From assembly GCF_900626095.1 (NCBI RefSeq), contig NZ_UYZZ01000007.1, forward strand, positions 106,543 to 170,542: a DNA stretch of 64,000 nt, given 5' to 3'. Origin of the DNA: Clostridium rectalis. GTDB taxonomy: Bacteria; Bacillota; Clostridia; Clostridiales; Clostridiaceae. The notes below the pieces were generated by a model that was given only the letters and a program-made list of their open reading frames with translations, did no database searches and was not told the origin of the DNA. This document shows, piece after piece, positions 1 through 9,223 of this stretch. Every line of letters begins with the position of its first letter. Position 1 is the first letter of the stretch. The position numbers and the translations under genes are program-made.

Positions 1-474
1 TTCTGTGTATGGAACCAGTGGTGCCCCTTGTCCGCCTGCTGCCATATCCATAGCTCTAAAATTTGATACTACCTTAATACCAGTCTCATAAGCAATTATG
101 GCAGGTTCCCCTACTTGAAATGTAGACTTAACAACATTGTTATTCTCATATGGAATATGATAAATAGTTTGACCATGACTGCCTATAAAAGATATTTTAT
201 TTAAAGGTATGCTACCCATATGGCATACTTCTTTTACTGCTTCTGCAAATATATATCCTAATTTAAAATTTAAACTACATATCTTTTCAACACTAGATTT
301 TTCTTTATTACAGCATTGATTTATTTCTTCTTTTACAACAGTTTCAAATTTCTTTTTTATATATTTTATTAATCTAACCTTTGTAGTATTACCACACCCT
401 TCTATTTTAACTAATGCTGCATCTATACCATCCAAAGATGTTCCAGACATTAACCCCACTACGTACTTTTCCAT
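1..474 (-). CDS. anmK: Anhydro-N-acetylmuramic acid kinase, 5' part (runs off window)
   Basis: The first 158 codons of a minus-strand gene are present; the rest lies before the window. The translation carries the family signature MSGTSLDGIDAAL near residue 9, then SFIGSHGQT and GGQGAPLVP at the edge, which form the sugar-kinase/actin fold active site of AnmK. AnmK phosphorylates and opens 1,6-anhydroMurNAc to MurNAc-6-phosphate during cell-wall recycling in the cytoplasm. The start is ATG at 474, preceded by a GAGGGAA ribosome site. It stands alone and is divergent from the protease gene. Confidence 0.93.
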   Translation of the reverse strand, partial: MEKYVVGLMSGTSLDGIDAALVKIEGCGNTTKVRLIKYIKKKFETVVKEEINQCCNKEKSSVEKICSLNFKLGYIFAEAVKEVCHMGSIPLNKISFIGSHGQTIYHIPYENNNVVKSTFQVGEPAIIAYETGIKVVSNFRAMDMAAGGQGAPLVPYTE

Positions 475-673
475 GAAGTTCCCTCACTTATTAACATTTT
501 TTCATTAAATTATGATAAACACAAAAAAAACTTTCAACCTTATTATACCAAACTTTCTCAAATAATACCAATTTTTATAATAATTAAAAATTCCTTAAGT
601 TTCTTAATTTCCATCACATTTAATACCATAAATGCTTATAATATATAATGGAATAATTTATAAGGAGTACTCT
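475..673. other. Divergent intergenic region anmK / S8 protease
   Basis: This 199-base, very A+T-rich gap must hold the promoters of both divergent genes. I could not pick a convincing -35/-10 pair by eye. The only clear signal is AAGGAG at 662-667, the ribosome site that fixes the protease start at 674. Confidence 0.5.
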
Positions 674-1885
674 ATGTTTGGATTTAAAACTAGAATAAGT
701 GCTGATTTGAAAAAAATAGTCCATAATAAATACTATAAACATATTAGAGTTTTAATTAGCTGTAAAATCTTACAAGAAAAAATCAAATCCAAAATTAAAG
801 GAAATGGTGGAGAAGTCATTTATTGTATAGACTCTATAAGTTGTATATGCGCTATAGTATCCCCAAAAATTATAGAAAGACTATTAGAGTTGCCAAGTAT
901 AGATTATATAGAATTAGATGATTTTGCTTTTTTATGCAATGATAACACTGATGGAATGGGCGTACTTAGATCTAATAAAATTATGTATCAGGAAAGATAT
1001 AAACTTACGGGAAAAGGTATAGGCATTGGAATAGTAGATAGCGGCGTTTACCCACATCCTGATTTAATCCATCCTCATAGCAAAATAAAAAAATTTTTAG
1101 ATTTAATAAATGACTATAAATACCCTTATGATGATAACGGTCATGGAACTTTTATATGTGGTTTAATTTGTGGAAATGGCTACTGCTCAAAAGGAATATA
1201 TAAAGGTATAGCAGAAAATGCCTCTATCTTTGCCATTAAAGCCTTCAATAACATTGGTAGAGGATTTATATCAGACATATTATTTGCTATTGATATTCTA
1301 ACAAATGAACAAGAAGATTTTAACTTAAAGGTAATTTGCTTACCTTTTGAACTTACTACTAATAATAGTTTTATATTATCCTTATTTAATAAACTATTTT
1401 CCATAGCCATAAATAAAGGTATGGTTATTATTGTTCCTTCAGGCCATAATGGAAACAGTGAATGTTCCATGCAGGGCATTGCCACACTAAACACTTGTAT
1501 TACTGTTGGTGGGTTAGATACCACTTCTTCTATTATAAAACCTTATCCTAACTCATCTTCTGGTCCAATAAATAAAGTGGAAAAACCAGATTTATCTGCA
1601 GCCTGCGTGAATATTTATTCATTAAACTCAAACACTAATTATATATCCCAAAAAAATGGCGTCAAACTATACCCTAGGCCTTTGAATACACCTTATACTT
1701 GTTATACTGGTACTTCCTGTGCTGCAGCCTATATATCAGGTGTGTGTTCTTTATTATATGAAAATAATCCTAATCTAACATTTACAGATATTCTATCTTT
1801 ATTCAAAATATCTTGTGAAATGCTAGATATATCTAAATGGGTTCAAGGGCGTGGAATGATAGATTTAAATAAATTGCTCCCATAA
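674..1885 (+). CDS. Subtilisin-like serine protease (peptidase family S8), cytoplasmic
   Basis: This 403-residue protein has a complete S8 catalytic set: Asp122 in GIVDSGVYPHPDL, His157 in DDNGHGTF, a likely oxyanion Asn259 in PSGHNGN, and Ser348 in YTGTSCAAA. Residues 20-95 look like an I9-type prodomain (RVLISCK...YCIDSISCICAIVS...). There is no signal peptide, so an intracellular protease is likely. I chose ATG 674 over an earlier in-frame ATG at 632 because AAGGAG lies 6 bases before it. The protein is unusually rich in Cys for an S8 enzyme. Its substrate cannot be read from the sequence; the neighbours do not suggest a pathway. Confidence 0.9.
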   Translation: MFGFKTRISADLKKIVHNKYYKHIRVLISCKILQEKIKSKIKGNGGEVIYCIDSISCICAIVSPKIIERLLELPSIDYIELDDFAFLCNDNTDGMGVLRSNKIMYQERYKLTGKGIGIGIVDSGVYPHPDLIHPHSKIKKFLDLINDYKYPYDDNGHGTFICGLICGNGYCSKGIYKGIAENASIFAIKAFNNIGRGFISDILFAIDILTNEQEDFNLKVICLPFELTTNNSFILSLFNKLFSIAINKGMVIIVPSGHNGNSECSMQGIATLNTCITVGGLDTTSSIIKPYPNSSSGPINKVEKPDLSAACVNIYSLNSNTNYISQKNGVKLYPRPLNTPYTCYTGTSCAAAYISGVCSLLYENNPNLTFTDILSLFKISCEMLDISKWVQGRGMIDLNKLLP

Positions 1886-1973
1886 GACAATGTAAATTAT
1901 TAAATAATTTTAATTACTATTAGAAATTAATTATATTATACTAATGTATATAAACAAAAGAGAGTTAAATTTT

Positions 1974-2174
1974 ATGTTAAGTAATAATTTAAATAGAGCT
2001 ATGAATGATGAAATAAACTTTCAAATGTTTTCTGAAAATATATATTTAGCTATGCAAGCTTATTTTTCATCTATAATAAAAAAATTAGAACGAATAAAAG
2101 ATAATTCCTCCGGTATATTCATGTTAGATTCAGAACTATCCAAAAGAACATTTACCCCTCCAATAAATAGATAA
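1974..2174 (+). pseudogene. Ferritin remnant with a large in-frame internal deletion
   Basis: The reading frame codes for 66 residues, against about 170 for a bacterial ferritin. Residues 1-33 (MLSNNLNRAMNDEINFQMF...) match ferritin helix A, including the YLAMQAYF stretch. Residues 34-66 (SIIKKLERIKDNSSGIFMLD...) match the ferritin C-terminus, comparable to SIIDKLSLAG...GLYFIDKEL of E. coli FtnA. Helices B and C with most ferroxidase ligands are missing, so iron oxidation and cage assembly are not expected. The frame is still open; an upstream ATG at 1944 is in frame but ferritins begin at MLS. It could be a pseudogene or a small new protein. Confidence 0.65.
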
Positions 2175-2218
2175 GTAGAAAAAGGTCATAAAAGTGACCT
2201 TTTTCTACTTATCTATTT
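2165..2218. terminator. Bidirectional terminator overlapping both converging stop codons
   Basis: Two perfect 24-base arms (2165-2188 and 2195-2218) are separated by a 6-base loop. Each side has an A/T run, so both strands can form a rho-independent terminator. The arms contain the last codons and stops of the ferritin remnant (plus) and the LysR gene (minus). Confidence 0.85.
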
Positions 2219-3092
2219 CTTTTTTTGCAAAATCTATAAAAGTCGTAATGAGTTTGGATAAATATTTATCTCTATGATATATTAAACTAAACTCTCTTTT
2301 TATATTTATATCCTTTATTTTCACCACATTAATTTTTCCTAACTTTACTTCATCCTTTACACATCTATAAGAAATACATGATATTCCTAATCCTGCCTCC
2401 ACAGCCTTTTTAATAGCCTCCGTATTTCCCAATTGAAATGCCATATTGTATTTTACATTATTAGTAATTAAAATATTTTCAAAAACTTCTCTTGTACCAC
2501 TTCCATTTTCTCTCATTATAATTTTTTCTTTTCCTATTTCATGTATATCTATCATAGGATTTTTTGTCCATAAGTGGTCCATAGAAGTTATAATAACTAG
2601 TTCATCTTCACAAAAACTATTTATCTTTATATCCTGTTCATAGATAGGACCCTCCACTAATGCAAAATCTATTTCATTATTAACAATCATATCTGATATA
2701 ATTTTAGTATTCTCTATGGCAATAGAAACATCTATATTTTTATAATTTTTAATAAATTTCCCTATAACTTCAGGTAATATATATATACCTATAGTAGTAC
2801 TTGCTCCTATTTTCATTTTACCATTTTCAAGAGAGTTATTATCTCTTAGTGTATCTACTGCTTCATCATATATGTTTAATATCCTTCTTACATAGCCTAA
2901 AAATATATCTCCTTCATGAGTTAGAAACAATTTCCTTCCTATTCTGTCAAATAATTTTAAATTTAATTCTCTCTCCAGCTCTTGTATAGTCTGACTCACC
3001 GCCGGTTGACTTATATAAAGTTTTTGTGATACTTCCGTCATATTAAGTTTTGTTGCTACTTCATAAAATACTTTTAGTTTTCTATCATTCAT
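2205..3092 (-). CDS. LysR-family transcriptional regulator
   Basis: This 295-residue protein has the LysR layout. Residues 1-60 form the winged helix-turn-helix (FYEVATKLNMTEVSQKLYIS, then QPAVSQTIQELERELNLKLF). Residues about 90-290 are the periplasmic-binding-like effector domain. The ligand and targets cannot be read from sequence. It lies 39 bases downstream of accDA in the same direction, separated by an inverted repeat, so it may partly be read through from the fab operon. A role in lipid control is only an inference from position. Confidence 0.9.
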   Translation of the reverse strand: MNDRKLKVFYEVATKLNMTEVSQKLYISQPAVSQTIQELERELNLKLFDRIGRKLFLTHEGDIFLGYVRRILNIYDEAVDTLRDNNSLENGKMKIGASTTIGIYILPEVIGKFIKNYKNIDVSIAIENTKIISDMIVNNEIDFALVEGPIYEQDIKINSFCEDELVIITSMDHLWTKNPMIDIHEIGKEKIIMRENGSGTREVFENILITNNVKYNMAFQLGNTEAIKKAVEAGLGISCISYRCVKDEVKLGKINVVKIKDINIKREFSLIYHRDKYLSKLITTFIDFAKKEIDK

Positions 3093-3114
3093 TTCATCAC
3101 CACTATAAATAAAA

Positions 3115-3136
3115 GTTAACAGATACTCCTGTTAAC
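3115..3136 (-). terminator. Weak terminator at the end of the fab/acc operon
   Basis: On the minus strand GTTAACAG, a 6-base loop and CTGTTAAC are followed by TTTTATTTAT. The hairpin includes the accDA stop codon. The stem has only 8 pairs and few G:C pairs, so partial read-through into the LysR gene is plausible; the palindrome could instead be an operator. Confidence 0.5.
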
Positions 3137-4874
3137 CTTCTATATATTTTCCTATTTCCCTATACTTATTATATCTTTTATTTAATAAATCATCCATATT
3201 TAACTTTAATAATTCATTAATAGAAGTAACTAAGTTACTTTTTATAATAGAGGACATAGTAATTTTATCTTTACTGGCATCTCCATAGGGCTCTTTTATT
3301 ACCTTATCTATTATACTAAACTCTTTTAAATCCTCAGCAGTTATTTTCATTATGCTACAAGCTTCCTTTGCCTTTGTAGCATCTTTCCATAGTATACTAG
3401 CAAAACCCTCAGGTGATAAAATAGAGTAAACAGCATTTTCTAACATACATATTTCATCTGCTACAGTTAATGCCAATGCACCCCCGCTTCCTCCTTCTCC
3501 TATAACTATAGATACAATTGGAGTTTTTAAAGATGCCATAGAAATTAAATTTTTCGCAATAGCCTCCCCTTGTCCTCTCTCCTCAGCCCCTATTCCACAA
3601 AATGCACCCGGCGTATCTACAAAACAAACTATTGGTCTATTAAATTTTTCAGCTTGTTTCATAAGTCTTAAAGCTTTTCTATATCCTTCTGGATTTGGCA
3701 TTCCAAAATTTCTATATATATTCTCTTTTAAATCCCTTCCCTTTTGTTGCCCAATTACAGTAACGGGCTTACCATTTAAAAACCCTACTCCACCCACTAC
3801 ACATTTATCATCTCCAAAATATCTATCCCCATGTAGCTGTATAAAGTTATCAAAAATACTATCTATATAATCTAAGGCTGTAGGTCTTTCTATCTTTCTA
3901 ACCATATTTACTTTATCCCATGGTTCTAAAACTTTATGCTTAATGTGATTTAAACCTACACTATCTTTATTTTCAAATTTATTTAAACTTATATTAGGTG
4001 GTTTCCTCCTATGTATGGCTATTATATTCGCTAATATATGTTTCATATCTTTTCTAGGCACAATCTTGTCTATAAAACCATGATCTAACAAAAATTCTGC
4101 ACTTTGAAATTCCTCAGGAAGTTTTTGCTTTATAGTTTGTTCTATAACTCTTTTTCCTGCAAAACCAACTAAAGCTCCCGGTTCAGATAATATTAAATCA
4201 CCAAGCATAGCAAAACTAGCTGTTACTCCTCCTGTTGTTGGATCTGTAAGTACTGATATATATAAAAGTCCTCTTTCATTTAATTTGGAAAGTGCTGAAC
4301 TAATTTTCGCCATTTGCATCAAGGAATACATTCCTTCCTGCATTCTTGCTCCACCAGACGCAGTAAATATTATTATAGGTAGTTCTTCTTCTGTAGCCTT
4401 TTCAATAGCTCTAGTTATTTTCTCTCCAACCACAGATCCCATACTTCCCATAAAAAAATTACTATCCATAACACATAATACTATTTTTTCTCCCTTAATC
4501 TCTCCAATACCAGTGACAACCGCCTCTTTTATCCCTGTTTTACATTCTAAGTCTTTAATCTTTTTTTCGTATCCTTTAAAACTTAATGGATTACCGGATA
4601 TAATATCCTTATCTAATTCTATCCATGTATTATCATCAATTACCTGCTCAATCCTTTCCTTGGCAGACAATCTAAAGTGATGTTTACAAAAAACACAAAC
4701 ATGATTATTTTTTCTAAGGTCTTTAGTATATATTATCTGACTACATTTATCACATTTCACCCACATTCCATTTGGTATATTGGGCTTTTGAACTTCTTGT
4801 TTAGGTATATAAGTATTTAATTTTTCGGCACTTACCGTCATATACTTTGTCTTTTTAAAAAGTCCTCTAAACAC
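3132..4874 (-). CDS. accDA: Acetyl-CoA carboxylase carboxyltransferase, fused beta and alpha subunits
   Basis: The single 580-residue frame carries both halves of the carboxyltransferase that moves CO2 from biotin to acetyl-CoA to give malonyl-CoA. Residues 1-290 are AccD, with a four-Cys zinc ribbon (C41, C44, C60, C63) and the [11 protein letters not shown] crotonase-fold loop. Residues about 310-580 are AccA ([48 protein letters not shown]). In many Clostridium these are two genes. The join (about residues 285-325) is continuous with no sign of a frameshift scar. It is the last gene of the fab operon, 11 bases after accC. Confidence 0.95.
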   Translation of the reverse strand: MFRGLFKKTKYMTVSAEKLNTYIPKQEVQKPNIPNGMWVKCDKCSQIIYTKDLRKNNHVCVFCKHHFRLSAKERIEQVIDDNTWIELDKDIISGNPLSFKGYEKKIKDLECKTGIKEAVVTGIGEIKGEKIVLCVMDSNFFMGSMGSVVGEKITRAIEKATEEELPIIIFTASGGARMQEGMYSLMQMAKISSALSKLNERGLLYISVLTDPTTGGVTASFAMLGDLILSEPGALVGFAGKRVIEQTIKQKLPEEFQSAEFLLDHGFIDKIVPRKDMKHILANIIAIHRRKPPNISLNKFENKDSVGLNHIKHKVLEPWDKVNMVRKIERPTALDYIDSIFDNFIQLHGDRYFGDDKCVVGGVGFLNGKPVTVIGQQKGRDLKENIYRNFGMPNPEGYRKALRLMKQAEKFNRPIVCFVDTPGAFCGIGAEERGQGEAIAKNLISMASLKTPIVSIVIGEGGSGGALALTVADEICMLENAVYSILSPEGFASILWKDATKAKEACSIMKITAEDLKEFSIIDKVIKEPYGDASKDKITMSSIIKSNLVTSINELLKLNMDDLLNKRYNKYREIGKYIEG

Positions 4875-4885
4875 CTAATCATCTC

Positions 4886-6226
4886 CTAATCATGATTTCT
4901 GCCAATAAAACCAGTATCATAAATTCCTTTTATAAATTCCTCATTATTTATTATAGTAAAATGATAATCTATATTTGTTTTTACACCTTCAATCAAAAAC
5001 TCACCCAAAGCCCTATTCATTTTATTAATTGCTTCTTCTCTATTCTTTCCGTGAACTATTAATTTAGCTATCATTGAATCATAAGTAGGTGGTATTGTAT
5101 AACCATCATAAAGTAAGCTATCTACCCTAACTCCTAACCCTCCAGGAATAAATAATTCACTAACAGTCCCTGGGCAAGGCATAAATCCCTTACTAGGATC
5201 TTCTGCATTTATCCTACATTCTATAGAATGCCCATTAATTTTTATGTTATCTTGTGTTAATGTCAATTTATCTCCTGCTGCTATTTTTATTTGCTCTTTT
5301 ATTAAATCTATACCTGTAATAAATTCCGTAACAGGGTGTTCAACTTGAATCCTTGTATTCATCTCCATAAAATAAAAATTGTTGTGTTTATCCAATAAAA
5401 ATTCTATAGTTCCTGCATTTCTATATTTTATATATTCAGCTGCTCTTATTGCAGCCTCCCCCATACTTTTTCTTAATTCATCCGTCATTATAGGACAAGG
5501 TGCCTCCTCTAATACTTTCTGATTTCTTCTCTGTATAGAACAGTCCCTTTCACCTAAATATACTACATTGCCATAATTATCAGATAATATTTGAAATTCA
5601 ACATGTCTAGGATTTTCTAAATATTTTTCCATATACATTGTATCATCCCCAAAAGAAGCTTTAGCCTCTATTTTAGCAGTATGATATGCATCTAGAATTT
5701 CATCTTCATTTTTTACAATTCTTATTCCTCTACCACCGCCCCCAGCGGAAGCTTTAATCATAATAGGATACCCAATTTTTCTAGCCATATTTATAGTATT
5801 TTCATCATCTTGTAATGTTTCTTCGGAGCCAGGTATTACAGGCACCCCTGCTTCAATCATCATAGCTCTTGCATTTGATTTATTACCCATTTTATCAATA
5901 ACGTTGGAACTAGGTCCAATGAATGTTATATTACATTCCTCGCACATTTGTGCAAATTTACTGTTTTCTGATAAAAAACCAAACCCTGGATGTATAGCTT
6001 CTGCACCAGTTAATACAGTGGCACTTAGTATGTTTTTTATATTTAAATAACTATCCCTAGGAGCCGAGGGTCCCACACATACAGATTCATCAGCCATCTG
6101 TACATGCAATGCATCCTTATCTATTGTAGAGTAAATAGCTACAGTTTCTATCCCCATCTCTCTACATGCTCTTATAATCCGAACTGCAATTTCTCCCCTA
6201 TTTGCAACTAATATTTTTTTAAACAT
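4886..6226 (-). CDS. accC: Biotin carboxylase subunit of acetyl-CoA carboxylase
   Basis: This 446-residue ATP-grasp enzyme carboxylates biotin on AccB using bicarbonate and ATP. Visible motifs are the N-terminal KILVANRGEIAVRIIRA, the glycine-rich ATP lid SAGGGGRGIRIV, the RDCSIQRRNQKVLEEAP motif, and MNTRIQVEHPVTE with the catalytic region. Length is normal for the family. It lies between fabZ (4 bases) and accDA (11 bases), so translation is probably coupled within the operon. Confidence 0.97.
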   Translation of the reverse strand: MFKKILVANRGEIAVRIIRACREMGIETVAIYSTIDKDALHVQMADESVCVGPSAPRDSYLNIKNILSATVLTGAEAIHPGFGFLSENSKFAQMCEECNITFIGPSSNVIDKMGNKSNARAMMIEAGVPVIPGSEETLQDDENTINMARKIGYPIMIKASAGGGGRGIRIVKNEDEILDAYHTAKIEAKASFGDDTMYMEKYLENPRHVEFQILSDNYGNVVYLGERDCSIQRRNQKVLEEAPCPIMTDELRKSMGEAAIRAAEYIKYRNAGTIEFLLDKHNNFYFMEMNTRIQVEHPVTEFITGIDLIKEQIKIAAGDKLTLTQDNIKINGHSIECRINAEDPSKGFMPCPGTVSELFIPGGLGVRVDSLLYDGYTIPPTYDSMIAKLIVHGKNREEAINKMNRALGEFLIEGVKTNIDYHFTIINNEEFIKGIYDTGFIGRNHD

Positions 6227-6230
6227 TTTA

Positions 6231-6659
6231 TCACCCTATCATAAACATAATTTCTGCCTCTGCTGCCTTTTCTCCATTAACGGTAGCCACAGCACTTGCT
6301 ATACCAGCTCTTCCTCTAGCTTTGATTAATTCTACATCTAATTTCAATGTATCCCCTGGTACAACTTTTCTTCTGAATTTTGCTTTATTTATTCCTCCAA
6401 AATAAGCAATTTTACCTTTAAATTCATCTAAGCTTAATATGGCTATCGCCCCAACCTGTGCCAATGCCTCTATTATAAGAACACCAGGCATAACAGGTTC
6501 TCCTGGAAAATGACCTTGAAAAAAATATTCATTTATTGTGATATTCTTATACCCAACTGCTTTTATCCCAGGTTCTAATTCTTCAACTTTATCTACTAAT
6601 AAAAATGGGTATCTATGAGGTAATATATCCATTATTTCTTCAATATTTAAAGAACTCAT
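6231..6659 (-). CDS. fabZ: 3-hydroxyacyl-ACP dehydratase FabZ
   Basis: This 142-residue hotdog-fold enzyme removes water from 3-hydroxyacyl-ACP in each elongation round. It has [13 protein letters not shown] and the active-site region [20 protein letters not shown] with His and Glu. The start is placed at ATG 6659: an in-frame GTG at 6668 lies inside the AGGAG ribosome site and cannot be used together with it. No FabA or FabM isomerase is visible in the cluster, so how unsaturated acids arise is not explained by this operon. Confidence 0.95.
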   Translation of the reverse strand: MSSLNIEEIMDILPHRYPFLLVDKVEELEPGIKAVGYKNITINEYFFQGHFPGEPVMPGVLIIEALAQVGAIAILSLDEFKGKIAYFGGINKAKFRRKVVPGDTLKLDVELIKARGRAGIASAVATVNGEKAAEAEIMFMIG

Positions 6660-6673
6660 CTTATTCACTCCTA

Positions 6674-7174
6674 CTAATCTTTTATTATTTTAAATAATTC
6701 TTGACCATATTCAACCATCTCACCATCTTTAACTAATATCTCTACTATTTTTCCATCTAAATCGCATTTTATCTCATTCATAAGCTTCATAGCTTCTACT
6801 ATACAAAGAGTATCCCCTTTTTTTACAAAGCTTCCAACTTGAACAAAATCATCTTTATCAGGAGCTGGAGCTGCGTAGAATGTTCCAACTATTGGTGATA
6901 TTATGCTACCAATACATTCTTCCCCTTCTATATCCAACTTATCTTCTATATGTTCTTTATAAATCTCACCACCTTCTTCCAAACTATTGCTTATATTTTC
7001 TTTATCCCTTATAACGTAGTCTAATTCATTATCTATATTATTAGTCTTCCTAATACTTATCTTATCAATAGATTTTTCCATTTTGATAGAAATTCCATTT
7101 TCTTCAATTTCTAATTTGTTTATTTTTGACTCACTCATAACCCTTATTAATTCAGTAATTTCCTTAAAATCCAT
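6674..7174 (-). CDS. accB: Biotin carboxyl carrier protein of acetyl-CoA carboxylase
   Basis: This 166-residue protein has an N-terminal helical region, an acidic linker (about residues 35-85) and a C-terminal biotinyl domain. The biotin-accepting lysine is K130 in VEAMKLMNE. The ATG at 7174 shares one base with the fabF stop (TAATG), and the GGAG site lies 9 bases before it; the ATG at 7180 is too close to that site. It carries the carboxybiotin between AccC and AccDA. Confidence 0.96.
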   Translation of the reverse strand: MDFKEITELIRVMSESKINKLEIEENGISIKMEKSIDKISIRKTNNIDNELDYVIRDKENISNSLEEGGEIYKEHIEDKLDIEGEECIGSIISPIVGTFYAAPAPDKDDFVQVGSFVKKGDTLCIVEAMKLMNEIKCDLDGKIVEILVKDGEMVEYGQELFKIIKD

Positions 7175-8415
7175 TAACATTCACTCCATTTTTTAAATAG
7201 AATAACCGCATTATGCCCGCCAAATCCTAAAGAGTTGGACATAACGTAATTTAATTCCTTTTCTCTACCTACGTTAGGAATATAATCTAAATCACATTCT
7301 TCATCTATTACAGTATATCCTATAGTAGGTGGCATAAATTTATTCTCTATAGCTTTTATTGATGCTACTGCTTCTATTGCCCCTGAAGCTCCTAAAAGAT
7401 GACCTGTCATTGATTTAGTTGAACTTATAGGTACACTCTTGGCAAAATCTTTAAACACTGATTTTATAGCCTGAGTTTCAAATTTATCATTATACTCTGT
7501 ACTCGTTCCGTGAGCATTAATATAAGAAATATCTTTAGGTTTTATTTTAGCTTCATCTAAAGCTATATTCATAGCTCTTGCTGCTCCTTCTCCATTCGGA
7601 GCTGGAGAGGTTATATGATAAGCATCACAGGTAGATCCATAGCCAACTATCTCTGCCTGAATTTTTGCATTCCTCCTTTTAGCATGTTCTAGTGATTCAA
7701 GTATTACTATGCCAGCCCCCTCTCCCATTACAAATCCATTTCTGTCTTTATCAAATGGGATAGATGCTCTTTTAGGATCCTTACTTTTACTTAAAGCTGT
7801 AAGAGAAATAAAACCCGCCATAGATAATGGAGTTATTGAAGCTTCAGCCCCTCCCGCTATAATAATATCTGCAATACCATTTTGTATCATTTTATATGCC
7901 TCACCTATACAATTAGTTCCCGTTGCACAAGCTGTAACTATATTCGTACACACTCCTTTAGCACCAAACTTTATAGCTATATTTCCAGATGCCATATTAC
8001 TTATTATCATAGGTATAAACAAAGGATGAACTCTATTAGGACCTTTTTCAAGCAATACTTTATTTTGCTTTTCTATAGTTCCTATTCCACCTATTCCTGA
8101 TCCTACTACTACTCCAAATTTTTCTTTATTAATCATGTCTAATTTTAAATCTGCATCTTTTACTGCCTCTGTAGCTGCTGCTATAGCAAATTGACAATAT
8201 CTGTCCATTCTTTTTGCTTCTCTTTTTTCAATAATTTCTTCTGGATTAAAATCCTTTACCTCTGCAGCAAGTTTAGCTTTAAAATCTTCTGTATCAAAAC
8301 ATTTTATAAAATCTATCCCATGAATCCCATTTTTTAAACTATTCCAAAAACTTTCTACACTATTTCCTATTGGAGTTATAGATCCAAGTCCTGTAATAAC
8401 AACTCTATTTTTCAC
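7174..8415 (-). CDS. fabF: Beta-ketoacyl-ACP synthase II (FabF)
   Basis: This enzyme of about 413 residues condenses malonyl-ACP with a growing acyl-ACP. The thiolase-fold triad is visible: Cys163 in VTACATGTN, His in [11 protein letters not shown], and His in [11 protein letters not shown]. The C-terminal [11 protein letters not shown] loop is present. I prefer the GTG at 8415 as start because AAGAGG lies 7 bases upstream and an earlier GTG at 8424 touches that site. Its stop overlaps accB by one base. Confidence 0.96.
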   Translation of the reverse strand: MKNRVVITGLGSITPIGNSVESFWNSLKNGIHGIDFIKCFDTEDFKAKLAAEVKDFNPEEIIEKREAKRMDRYCQFAIAAATEAVKDADLKLDMINKEKFGVVVGSGIGGIGTIEKQNKVLLEKGPNRVHPLFIPMIISNMASGNIAIKFGAKGVCTNIVTACATGTNCIGEAYKMIQNGIADIIIAGGAEASITPLSMAGFISLTALSKSKDPKRASIPFDKDRNGFVMGEGAGIVILESLEHAKRRNAKIQAEIVGYGSTCDAYHITSPAPNGEGAARAMNIALDEAKIKPKDISYINAHGTSTEYNDKFETQAIKSVFKDFAKSVPISSTKSMTGHLLGASGAIEAVASIKAIENKFMPPTIGYTVIDEECDLDYIPNVGREKELNYVMSNSLGFGGHNAVILFKKWSEC

Positions 8416-8442
8416 CGTTAACACCTCTTTTTAATAAGTTAT

Positions 8443-9195
8443 TTAGATAACCATTCCTCCATCAACATTTATAACCTGACCAGTTATATATTCTGAGCTA
8501 TCTGAAGCTAAAAACCCTACTACTTCTGCTATATCCTTACCTTTTCCAAACTTTTTTAGTGGAATATTATTTAATGCTAACTGTCTAACTTTATCAGATA
8601 ATACTTTAGTCATATCCGTCTCTATAAAACCAGGAGCTACAGCATTAACATTTATATTTCTTGAAGCTAATTCCTTTGCTGCGGATTTTGTAAGTCCAAT
8701 AATACCAGCTTTTGCAGCAGCATAATTGGCTTGCCCTGCATTTCCAGTTATACCAACTACCGATGATATGTTAATTATTTTACCTTTCCTTTGCTTTACC
8801 ATAATAGGGGCCACATGCCTTATGCAATTGAAAGCACCCTTTAAATTAACTTGTATAACTTTATCAAAATCTACTTCCTTCATTCTTATAAGCAGCCCAT
8901 CCGCTGTTATCCCCGCGTTGTTAACTAATATATCAAGTGAATTAAATTTTTCAAATGTTTCCCTAACTAGATTTTCAGATTCCTTAAAATTACTAACATC
9001 TCCTTGTATAGCAACAGCCTCTACTCCAAAACTCTTTATTTCATCTATTACTTCTTCCACCGCAGAAACATTGCTTCTATAATTTAAGACTATATTAGCT
9101 CCCATTTCTGCAAGCTTTATAGCGATAGACTTACCTATGCCTCTACTCCCCCCTGTAACTAATGCTGTTTTGCCCTTTAATATATTTTTTCCCAT
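8443..9195 (-). CDS. fabG: 3-oxoacyl-ACP reductase (FabG)
   Basis: This 250-residue short-chain dehydrogenase reduces 3-oxoacyl-ACP with NADPH. It has the cofactor loop TGGSRGIGKS at residues 15-24, the NNAG motif, the catalytic Ser in ISSVVGITGNAGQ, and YAAAKAG. It sits between fabD (28 bases) and fabF (27 bases) in the operon. The ribosome site is GGAG before ATG 9195. Confidence 0.97.
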   Translation of the reverse strand: MGKNILKGKTALVTGGSRGIGKSIAIKLAEMGANIVLNYRSNVSAVEEVIDEIKSFGVEAVAIQGDVSNFKESENLVRETFEKFNSLDILVNNAGITADGLLIRMKEVDFDKVIQVNLKGAFNCIRHVAPIMVKQRKGKIINISSVVGITGNAGQANYAAAKAGIIGLTKSAAKELASRNINVNAVAPGFIETDMTKVLSDKVRQLALNNIPLKKFGKGKDIAEVVGFLASDSSEYITGQVINVDGGMVI

Positions 9196-9223
9196 ACTAA
9201 TTCTTCACTCCAACTTTTTAAAT

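Noticed and set aside
1180..1524. 114-codon minus-strand frame inside the S8 protease gene
   Set aside because: It is the antisense of a well-supported gene. The same holds for the long antisense frames inside accDA, fabF, fabG, purA, mnmE, mnmG, rsmG, gyrA and others.
3115..3136. Palindrome before the LysR gene as a LysR operator
   Set aside because: LysR sites usually follow T-N11-A and lie upstream of a divergent target; here it overlaps the accDA stop and fits better as a weak terminator.
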